Source: a virus. Taken from it: DNA of 28,970 bases. Of the stretch, positions 14,445 through 20,820 are shown in pieces. Position numbers and translations under genes: made by a program. Each line of letters starts with the position of its first letter. Within the stretch, counting starts at the first letter, position 1. Under the pieces are notes generated by a model. It was not told the origin of the DNA. It ran no database searches and saw only the letters and a list, made by a program, of their open reading frames with translations. The stretch lies in the IMG/VR virus record IMGVR_UViG_3300044633_000266, positions 1 to 28,970 of that record, one strand, 5' to 3'.

Positions 14445-15041
14445 ATGAGTACTACCTCTGCTCCGTTTGGTCTGCGCCCAGCGTTCCACCCCTCCGGTCT
14501 GGATCGCGCACAAGCGCTGGCTAACGGCATCGTTTCGGGCTACGCCTCGAGCATTTTGAAGGGCCAACCCGTCCAGTACGGCACAACCGCAAACAGTGGC
14601 ACCCTCGGTACCATCATCGCTGCTGGAGCCACTGGCGCTATCGCTGGTGCTTTTGCTGGCGTGCAATGGACTGACACCACTGGCCGCGCCCGTGTGTCGA
14701 ACTATTGGCCTGCAAACACTGCGTACACCGCAGGTACTTGCGTCGCTTACTTCTACAACGACCAAAACATCGTTTACGAAATCCAAGCTGACGGCTCGAT
14801 GGCTCAAACCACCATCGGCAACGAGTTCAACTTCACCAACATCACCGCTGGTTCCACTGTGACCGGTCTGTCGCAAGCCACTCTTGGCTCTGCTACTGCC
14901 GTCGGCAATGGCGTTCAAGGTCAGTTGCGTGTCGTCGATCTCGCGCCCTACCCGGGCAATGACTGGGGTGATGCGTACACAATCGTGCGCGTTGTTGTCG
15001 CCAACTCGCAATTCTTCGGTGCCACCACCGCAATTGCTTAA
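14445..15041 (+). CDS. Putative head decoration protein
   Basis: A 198-aa protein, beta-rich and Thr/Gly/Ala-rich, without charged coiled coils. The start reads MSTTSAPFGLRPAFHPSG and the C-terminal third has LRVVDLAPYPGNDWGDAYTI. The composition resembles capsid-stabilising or surface-decorating proteins, which are usually encoded beside the coat gene. Here it sits directly before the major capsid gene and has an AAGGAG site. An alternative is a minor capsid or head fibre protein. I base this on position and composition only. Confidence 0.55.
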   Translation: MSTTSAPFGLRPAFHPSGLDRAQALANGIVSGYASSILKGQPVQYGTTANSGTLGTIIAAGATGAIAGAFAGVQWTDTTGRARVSNYWPANTAYTAGTCVAYFYNDQNIVYEIQADGSMAQTTIGNEFNFTNITAGSTVTGLSQATLGSATAVGNGVQGQLRVVDLAPYPGNDWGDAYTIVRVVVANSQFFGATTAIA

Positions 15042-15060
15042 ACAAGCCAAGGAGTAAAAA

Positions 15061-15975
15061 ATGGCCGCACCAATGCGCAGTACGGACTTCCGTTCCATCG
15101 TTGAGCCTATCCTCAACGAATGTTTTGACGGTGTCTATGACCAACGTGCCGACGAGTGGAGCCGTGTGTTCCGCGAAGAAGACGGTATCCCACGCAACTA
15201 CCACGAAGAACCCGTCTTGTACGGTTTCGGCGCGGCACCTCAGTTGGCCGACGGCACTCCCGTGACGTACCAACAAGGTGGTGTGTTGTTCTTGAAGCGC
15301 TACCTGTACAAAGTGTACGGTCTCGCTTTCGCCTTGACCAAGGTCTTGGTGGAAGACGGCGACCACATCCGTATCGGTCAAGTGTATGCACGCCATCTGG
15401 CTCAGTCTCTGGTGGAAACCAAAGAACTGTTGGCCGCGAACGTGCTGAACACTGCCTTCAACAGCGCCTACCCCGGTGGCGACGGCGTCTCGCTGATCAA
15501 CACCGCCCACCCCATTGTCAATGGCACCTTCAGCAACCAGTTGGCTACCGCCGCTGTGCTGTCGCAGACTTCTTTGGAGCAGATGCTGATCCAAATTCGT
15601 CAAGCTGTGGACAACAACGGCAAGAAGATTCGTTTGGTCCCACGTCAACTGATCGTGGCTCCCGGCAACATCTTCCAAGCCGAAGTGCTGTTGAAGTCGG
15701 TACTGCGTACCGGCAACGCCAACAACGACATCAACCCCATCAAGTCCATCGGCTTGCTGGACGAGGGTGCCGCTGTTCTGTCGCGTTTGACATCCAGCAC
15801 CGCATGGTGGGTTCAGACCGATGCACCAGAAGGCTTCAAGCTGCTGATGCGCCGTCGTCTGGAGAAGACCATGGAAGGTGACTTCGAGACTGACACTATG
15901 CGCTACAAGGCGACAGAGCGTTACGACCTCGGCTTCACCGATCCACGTTGCGCCTACGGTACCCCCGGTATCTAA
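15061..15975 (+). CDS. Major capsid protein (HK97-fold, gpT-like type)
   Basis: A 304-aa protein with a strong AAGGAG site. It has a helical N-terminal arm (MRSTDFRSIVEPILNECFDGVY), then a spine-helix-like region IRIGQVYARHLAQSLVETKELLAANVLN with GDGVSLINTAHPIVNG, then VPRQLIVAPGNIFQAEVLLKSV. The end reads YKATERYDLGFTDPRCAYGTPGI. These phrases match the Mu gpT-like group of HK97-fold capsid proteins. It builds the icosahedral shell together with the scaffold and portal. A GC-rich UUCG hairpin lies directly after the stop. No N-terminal propeptide or delta-domain protease site is apparent. Confidence 0.85.
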   Translation: MAAPMRSTDFRSIVEPILNECFDGVYDQRADEWSRVFREEDGIPRNYHEEPVLYGFGAAPQLADGTPVTYQQGGVLFLKRYLYKVYGLAFALTKVLVEDGDHIRIGQVYARHLAQSLVETKELLAANVLNTAFNSAYPGGDGVSLINTAHPIVNGTFSNQLATAAVLSQTSLEQMLIQIRQAVDNNGKKIRLVPRQLIVAPGNIFQAEVLLKSVLRTGNANNDINPIKSIGLLDEGAAVLSRLTSSTAWWVQTDAPEGFKLLMRRRLEKTMEGDFETDTMRYKATERYDLGFTDPRCAYGTPGI

Positions 15976-15982
15976 TCAACAA

Positions 15983-16000
15983 GGGGGGCTTCGGCTCCCC
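15983..16000 (+). terminator. UUCG hairpin after the major capsid gene
   Basis: GGGGGGC-TTCG-GCTCCCC forms a 7-bp stem (one G.U pair) capped by a UUCG tetraloop just after the capsid stop. It lacks a strong U-tract (TCGTTA follows), so it may be a partial terminator or an RNA-stability hairpin that raises capsid mRNA levels relative to downstream genes. Confidence 0.6.
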
Positions 16001-16018
16001 TCGTTACAGGAGTAAAAA

Positions 16019-16468
16019 ATGTCTCAAACCTATTTTGGTTCGACCCTCCGAGCAGGCTCCGGTACTTTGACTGACTCTGTTGATGGCGGCTTTGTCGTCA
16101 TGATGCAGACCACCACTGTCACCACTGCCTCCGCAGGCACAGCTACCAGCGCATCCGTCTTCATCCCTACATATTCGCAAATTGTCGACATCATTGTTGA
16201 CACTGTGCAAAATGAAGCGGTGGGCGGTGGCACTGCTACAGCGATTGCAATGACCGTTGGCACAGCAGCCGCAGGCACACAGTACGTGTCCTCGACTGAC
16301 GTGATTGCCGGTGGCCGCATCGCTTTGACCTTTACCGCTGCTCAATTGGCCGCGATGGCAGACGTTGGCACAAACCAAAGCGTCTTCATCACCGTTGACC
16401 CCAACGGCACGATCTCCACAACTCAGGGCATCTACCGCTTGACAGTGGTTTACGCTCAGAAAGTTTAA
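16019..16468 (+). CDS. Putative virion structural protein
   Basis: A 149-aa beta-rich protein, Thr/Ala/Gly/Val-rich, with GTYA-like strand repeats (TTTVTTASAGTATSASVF) and a C-terminal strand YRLTVVYAQKV. It has no Cys, helix-rich region or transmembrane segment. Its position directly after the capsid gene, with an AGGAGT site, suggests a second decoration, head-fibre or neck protein. It is separated from the capsid gene by a UUCG hairpin. No family is recognised. Confidence 0.6.
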   Translation: MSQTYFGSTLRAGSGTLTDSVDGGFVVMMQTTTVTTASAGTATSASVFIPTYSQIVDIIVDTVQNEAVGGGTATAIAMTVGTAAAGTQYVSSTDVIAGGRIALTFTAAQLAAMADVGTNQSVFITVDPNGTISTTQGIYRLTVVYAQKV

Positions 16469-16479
16469 GGAGCATCACC

Positions 16480-17670
16480 ATGGGTCAATTCAAGCCAATG
16501 GTCAAAATGATGACCAACGAGCCTTCAGTGATCCTGAAGCTCAAAAAAGGCGGCAAGGTTGCCTCCAAAAGCGCCAAGGACGACGGCCACAAGCCCATGG
16601 CTGGTGCCAATCCTTTCGCTGATGCCGAGGCTGGCAAAGCCCCGGGCAAGCCTTCCATGGCCGAGCGTCGTCGTGCAATGAACCCCAACCAGTATGCAAG
16701 TGGCGGCAAAGTCGCTCACAAGCAAATGGGTGGTGCCATGCCTGCGACACCCGGCGCAATGCCCGGTGCAGCTGCTCCAGCTCCTGCTCCAATGCGTGCA
16801 ATGGGCCGTCAGTCCTTGGCAGGCATGCAAGCGCCTCAGCGCAATGCACGCGCCATGGCTGTTCGCAAGGCTCTGATGGGCATGAAGAAGGGTGGCTCGA
16901 CTGATGGCTGCGAGGCTCTTGAAAAAGAGTTGAAACACCACGAGTCGATGTCGGCTTCCAAGGCCCACGGCAAAGCTAATGGTGGCATCATCATGAGCAA
17001 AACCGGCAAGACCAAGATGGACACCGCCAAGAAGGGCAAGACCAATGGCACCACAGGCGAAGTCAAAGAAGGCAAGCCCGGTGGTTACAAGTCTGGCGGC
17101 AACGTCGGCGTGAAGATGGGTAATGCTGGCGGCTTTGCAAAAGGCGGCAAGGCATCTGGCCTGACCAGCGCAACAGTCGAGGGCGACGCTTGCTGGGAAA
17201 ACCGTCCTGCCAACTCAGCCAAGGCTGGCGTCAAGAACACCACCACTGGTGGCGTGAAAGAAGCCAACGCTGGCGGGTACAAGAAGGGCGGTTCAGCAAA
17301 AAAAGCCTATGCCACGGGGGGTAATGTCGTAGATGACGGGAAAGCTGAAAAGATGCCCCGTCATTTCGTCAGCAAACCTGTGGCAAACAGCTTGCAGTCC
17401 GGCACCTTCAAGAAAGGTGGCAAGGTCAATAAATTTGCCGAAGGCGACACCGTGGATGCGTCCAAGGGTGCCTATGACAAATCAATTGGCCCTGACGAGG
17501 GCGACATGGACATGGCGAAGGCCATTCGTTCCGTTCCTCGCAAACTGTATGAGACCGCCAAGGAAGGCTTCAAAAGCCTGACTGGGATGGGATCAAAGCC
17601 TGCTGGCAGCGTCACCAAGACTGAGAAATCGGTCACGGTAGCGCCCAAAAAGCGCGGCGGCACTTGCTGA
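16480..17670 (+). CDS. Gly/Lys-rich repeat protein with GG motifs
   Basis: A 396-aa low-complexity, basic protein rich in Gly, Lys and Ala. It has a recurring unit of aromatic or Lys, x, x, Gly-Gly: KKGG (22-25), YASGG (72-76), YKSGG (203-207), FAKGG (219-223), YKKGG (267-271), YATGG (277-281) and FKKGG (310-314). There is an internal duplication: TTGEVKEGKPGGYKSGG and TTGGVKEANAGGYKKGG are near-copies. An Ala/Pro/Met-rich linker lies around 85-105. It ends in a helical segment and a single terminal Cys. The same GG motif is found at domain boundaries of the giant polyvalent protein. It may be an internal head protein that is processed or ejected, but this is inference. A strong hairpin terminator follows. 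Confidence 0.6.
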   Translation: MGQFKPMVKMMTNEPSVILKLKKGGKVASKSAKDDGHKPMAGANPFADAEAGKAPGKPSMAERRRAMNPNQYASGGKVAHKQMGGAMPATPGAMPGAAAPAPAPMRAMGRQSLAGMQAPQRNARAMAVRKALMGMKKGGSTDGCEALEKELKHHESMSASKAHGKANGGIIMSKTGKTKMDTAKKGKTNGTTGEVKEGKPGGYKSGGNVGVKMGNAGGFAKGGKASGLTSATVEGDACWENRPANSAKAGVKNTTTGGVKEANAGGYKKGGSAKKAYATGGNVVDDGKAEKMPRHFVSKPVANSLQSGTFKKGGKVNKFAEGDTVDASKGAYDKSIGPDEGDMDMAKAIRSVPRKLYETAKEGFKSLTGMGSKPAGSVTKTEKSVTVAPKKRGGTC

Positions 17671-17673
17671 TAT

Positions 17674-17697
17674 GAGTGGGGGCTTCGGCCCCCGCTT
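17674..17697 (+). terminator. Strong UUCG hairpin terminator
   Basis: GGGGGC-TTCG-GCCCCC (17678-17693) is a perfect 6-bp stem with a UUCG loop. Flanking GAGT/GCTTC bases extend the pairing to about 10 bp with wobbles. It is followed by a T-rich run (TAATTTATTTT), so a rho-independent terminator downstream of the Gly/Lys-rich gene is likely. Confidence 0.75.
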
Positions 17698-17719
17698 CTA
17701 ATTTATTTTGGAGAGCCAC

Positions 17720-18499
17720 ATGGCAACCGTAATTTCATCTATTTCGCGTCAAGGCGCATATGAACCGTTCGAGTTGCAGGTCTCTCGCGGTCAAATTCAA
17801 GGCCACAGCGTGGTCATCGTGTTTGGGTACAACCCGGACGTGGATACATCTGAAGAAACAATTTGGCCTGATGGCGGTCTTATTCCGCATCCAACTGTTG
17901 CATCGGTTTTAAAAATCAGTTCATCTAGCGCCGATGACGCCTCTGCTGGCACTGGTGCGCGAACCGTTTTTATTGAAGGCGTTGACGGCAATTTCAACGT
18001 GGTAAGCGAGACCGTAATATTGAACGGTCAAACAGCAGTCAACACAACAAACTCGTACCTGTATGTGAACAGTTTTTATGTCGCTACAGTTGGCTCTGGT
18101 GGTGCAAACGCAGGCAACATCAATGCTGGTACTGGCACGGTGACATCGGGCGTCCCAGCAGTTTTGTACGACATCATCGCAATCGGCTACAACAATCGCA
18201 CCACTGGTCATTACTGCGTCCCAGCAGGCTTCACAGGCTACATGACAGAGGGTTCAATTTCTGCTGGTCAAGCCACTGGCTCGACTTCTGTCACCACCTT
18301 TCTAAAGCAACACGGCCCAGACAACATCCTGCGTGTTGGCGCGGTTGCCGCAGTAAACAACAACGCCGCTGTGTTTTCGTTTAGCCAGCCTTACATAATT
18401 CCAGAAAAGAACTGTGTGGGCGCAAGCGCAATTGGAGCCGCCGCAAACAACGCAGTGAGTTCGTACTTCAACATCATCTTGATTAAAAACGGCCCTTGA
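17720..18499 (+). CDS. Putative virion structural protein
   Basis: A 259-aa beta-rich protein from ATG 17720 with GGAGAG at 17710-17715. An in-frame TTG at 17708 overlaps the ribosome site and is rejected. The N-terminus MATVISSISRQGAYEPFELQ leads to a beta domain with VFIEGVDGNFNVVSETVILNG and YLYVNSFYVATVGSGG. I recall similar phrases in virion proteins of marine and freshwater phages of unknown place. The second half (HYCVPAGFTGYMTEG and a long Ala/Asn-rich stretch) is also beta-like. It begins right after a terminator, so it may have its own upstream signal. It may be a head-neck or fibre-base protein. Confidence 0.6.
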   Translation: MATVISSISRQGAYEPFELQVSRGQIQGHSVVIVFGYNPDVDTSEETIWPDGGLIPHPTVASVLKISSSSADDASAGTGARTVFIEGVDGNFNVVSETVILNGQTAVNTTNSYLYVNSFYVATVGSGGANAGNINAGTGTVTSGVPAVLYDIIAIGYNNRTTGHYCVPAGFTGYMTEGSISAGQATGSTSVTTFLKQHGPDNILRVGAVAAVNNNAAVFSFSQPYIIPEKNCVGASAIGAAANNAVSSYFNIILIKNGP

Positions 18500-18500
18500 T

Positions 18501-18875
18501 ATGCCTAGCAAATCACCAGCCCAACATCGTCTGATGCAAGCAGCCGCTCACACAAAGGGCGGCTTTGGTGGCGTGCCTCAGAAAGTCGGCAAAGAGTTTG
18601 TGAAGGCCGACATGGCTAAGAAGGCTGATGGTGGTGGCGTGAAGCTGTCTGTTGGCCGTGGCGAGAAGCTGCCTGCGGAGCGCGGGGCTGGGCTGACTGA
18701 AAAAGGCCGTGCCAAGTACAACCGCGAGACCGGCTCCAACTTGAAGGCTCCGCAACCTCAGGGTGGCCCTCGACGCGACTCGTTTTGCGCGAGAATGGAG
18801 CCAATTGCAAAAAGCAGCGAAGAAGGAAGCCGCTCCCGAGCCTCCATGAAGCGCTGGAACTGCCCCGGATGGTGA
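18501..18875 (+). CDS. Small basic protein with two phage-type modules
   Basis: A 124-aa basic protein. Residues 1-37 (MPSKSPAQHRLMQAAAH then GVPQKVGKEFVKAD) and residues 48-98 (LSVGRGEKLPAERGAGLTEKG then DSFCARM) each resemble small widespread phage modules of unknown function, here fused. Residues 44-47 (GGGV) form a GG linker like those in the giant protein. The SFCARM-type phrase and the final WNCPGW put Cys near the C-terminus. The start follows the upstream stop by only one base. Possible roles are a nucleic-acid-binding or internal head protein; neither is shown. Confidence 0.6.
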   Translation: MPSKSPAQHRLMQAAAHTKGGFGGVPQKVGKEFVKADMAKKADGGGVKLSVGRGEKLPAERGAGLTEKGRAKYNRETGSNLKAPQPQGGPRRDSFCARMEPIAKSSEEGSRSRASMKRWNCPGW

Positions 18876-18883
18876 GGTAACAC

Positions 18884-19942
18884 ATGGCATACAGTGGAAC
18901 AGTAGGACAGACAGTCGTATCGGTGCAGAAGTTCATCGATCAAGGCGCTCGTATGTCTGGGAAGCTGGCAGAAGAGCTGACCGTCGAGCAGGTGCAGTCT
19001 GCCAAGCAGTCCCTGTTCTTCATCTTGAGCAACCTGATCAATCAGGGCATCAACTACTGGTGCATCAACAAGAAGGTCTATGGCCTCAAGCCGGACCAGT
19101 ACGAGTATTTGCTGCCCTTGGGTGGCAACGACGTCCTGAACGCCCTGTATCGCACGATGCAGCGCCCCTCTGGGTCTGTCTCTGCATCGTCTGGCAATGC
19201 TGCCTACGCAACCGATGGTGACGTCAACACGATTGACCAACAGTCTGCGATCAACGGCAACATCACAATCAACTACGGCACCAACAATTCGATCTACGCA
19301 GGCTCGATTGGCATCTTGCCGGGTGTCAGCGGCAGCTTTCACATCCTGCTCGAGACGTCAGACGACGGCATCACATGGACGACCCTGCGCGACTGCGGTG
19401 TTGAGTCGTGGGTGAACAACGAGTGGCTGTGGTACGACATCGATCCCGGTGCCACCAAGCAGTATTACCGCATGCGCGAGACAGGCGGCAACACTTTGGC
19501 CGTGCGCGAGTTCTATGTTGGCAACAACTCGACCGAAGTCACCATGGCCCGGTTGAACCGCGACGACTACACGAACCTGCCCAACAAGAACTTTACAGCC
19601 AACCAGCCGTACCAGTACTGGTTCAACCGCACGATCCCTCAGTCGAAGATCACGCTGTGGCCTGCCCCGAGCGATCCTTTCGTGCAGATGACAATCTGGT
19701 ATTCACGCCAGATCATGGACGTGGGCGACTTGCATGGCGAGTTGGAGATTCCTCAGTATTCTTTCCAAGCCATCCAGTGCATGCTGGCTCACCAGATGAG
19801 CCTGATCCTCCCGGGCGTTGACTTGGCACGCATCACATACCTTGAAGGCCAAGCCGACAAGTACTTCATCATGATGGAGAACGAAAACCGTGATCGGTCG
19901 CCAATTTACTTTGCCCCTAACATTTCTCCGTACACCCGATGA
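18884..19942 (+). CDS. Head-tail connector-like protein with inserted discoidin-like domain
   Basis: A 352-aa protein. Residues 1-100 are helical (MAYSGTVGQTVVSVQKFIDQGAR, then LAEELTVEQVQSAKQSLFFILSNLINQ), the style of podovirus adaptor proteins (P22 gp4-like). Residues about 215-352 continue with NFTANQPYQYWFNRTIPQ and a helical end. Between them, residues about 100-215 look like an F5/8-type C (discoidin) beta sandwich: GNAAYATDGDVNT, FHILLETSDDGITWTTLRDCG, YYRMRETGG and AVREFYVGNN. That fold is known to bind sugars or proteins. Its presence inside a connector suggests an exposed neck decoration or host-contact surface. The connector role is inferred from position and the flanking helices. 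Confidence 0.6.
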   Translation: MAYSGTVGQTVVSVQKFIDQGARMSGKLAEELTVEQVQSAKQSLFFILSNLINQGINYWCINKKVYGLKPDQYEYLLPLGGNDVLNALYRTMQRPSGSVSASSGNAAYATDGDVNTIDQQSAINGNITINYGTNNSIYAGSIGILPGVSGSFHILLETSDDGITWTTLRDCGVESWVNNEWLWYDIDPGATKQYYRMRETGGNTLAVREFYVGNNSTEVTMARLNRDDYTNLPNKNFTANQPYQYWFNRTIPQSKITLWPAPSDPFVQMTIWYSRQIMDVGDLHGELEIPQYSFQAIQCMLAHQMSLILPGVDLARITYLEGQADKYFIMMENENRDRSPIYFAPNISPYTR

Positions 19943-20451
19943 GCTCACAGGTCTATTGGATTCGCGCACAGCATCATTCCGACATCACGTCCGAGGGATA
20001 TGTCGGCGTGTCCAAAAACGCCAGCAAGCGATGGATGTACGGTCACAACTGGGCCTACCGCAAGGGCAGGCACGAAAACCCCCGACTCGCAAATGCGATC
20101 TCCAAGTATGGGTGGGACAACCTGATCAAGACGGTCGTCGTGATTTCTGATGAGGCCTATTGCTACGAACTTGAGGCGAAGCTGCGCTCTGGCGAGGAAA
20201 TCGGCTGGAACCTCGCTGTTGGCGGTGGCAAGCCTCCAGTTACCAAGCCTCGCGGCCCAGACTATGTCAGCCCTCTGAAGGGCGTGCCGCGCTCAACCCC
20301 ATGGCTCGTTGGCAAAGAAAGATCAATGCCTGAAAATTTTGGCAGCTTGGGCGGCAAGGCTGGCAACGGCCGAAAGCAAACCCCTGAACAGATTGCCAAA
20401 CGAGTTGCCTCTCGGCGTGCGACATTGGCTGCACAAGGGAGGACTGTCTAA
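19939..20451 (+). CDS. Free-standing GIY-YIG homing endonuclease
   Basis: A 170-aa protein. The catalytic module shows VYWI (Tyr6), GYVG (20-23), then Arg31 in KRWMYGH and Glu79 in YELEAKLRS, followed by GWNLAVGGG, the pattern of GIY-YIG nucleases. The C-terminal part has a GG-rich region and a TPEQIAKRVASRRA helix resembling NUMOD3-like DNA-binding units. Such enzymes cut a cognate site to spread their own gene. It overlaps the connector gene by 4 nt and the next gene by 3 nt (TAATG), so it is an intergenic insertion between structural genes. The catalytic residues look intact, so it may be active. Confidence 0.75.
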   Translation: MSSQVYWIRAQHHSDITSEGYVGVSKNASKRWMYGHNWAYRKGRHENPRLANAISKYGWDNLIKTVVVISDEAYCYELEAKLRSGEEIGWNLAVGGGKPPVTKPRGPDYVSPLKGVPRSTPWLVGKERSMPENFGSLGGKAGNGRKQTPEQIAKRVASRRATLAAQGRTV

Positions 20452-20819
20452 TGCCTCGATTTTTAAACACTGAAGGCAATGCATCGATTGCGATTTTTAT
20501 TTGCGACCGGTGCAAGATGAAGCGTCCAATCGTAGAGGCCATGCCGGACCCAAACTTCCCGGGCCTCAAGGTGTGCCAGCAGGGCTGCGCGGACGAAAAA
20601 GACCCGTACCGCCTGCCTGCACGCAAGACTGAGCGCATCACTTTGCAATTTCCTCGGCCAGATGTTAGCGTGGCGACAAATGACGACGGTTTGGTGTTGA
20701 CGCCAACCGGCGAAAATATCCCCGGAGGCAATCCGAGCCAGTGGTATATCAGCACCGAAAATGGTGACGCTACGCCACAGCAAAACGGCAACACTGACAC
20801 CATCACACCGAACAACTGA
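20451..20819 (+). CDS. Zinc-ribbon virion-region protein
   Basis: A 122-aa protein overlapping the endonuclease stop (TAATG). Four Cys at 18, 21, 42 and 46 (ICDRCKMK and VCQQGC) make a likely zinc ribbon. A conserved-looking DPYRLPARKTE phrase and LQFPRPDVSV follow, and the end is disordered, polar and Gln/Asn-rich. Position between connector and fibres suggests a small neck or fibre-base protein. I recall this small Cys protein in similar phages, always as hypothetical. The metal role is inferred from Cys spacing. Confidence 0.65.
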   Translation: MPRFLNTEGNASIAIFICDRCKMKRPIVEAMPDPNFPGLKVCQQGCADEKDPYRLPARKTERITLQFPRPDVSVATNDDGLVLTPTGENIPGGNPSQWYISTENGDATPQQNGNTDTITPNN

Positions 20820-20820
20820 T

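Noticed and set aside
17708-17719. TTG start for the gene at 17720
   Set aside because: The TTG overlaps the ribosome site GGAGAG that serves the ATG at 17720.
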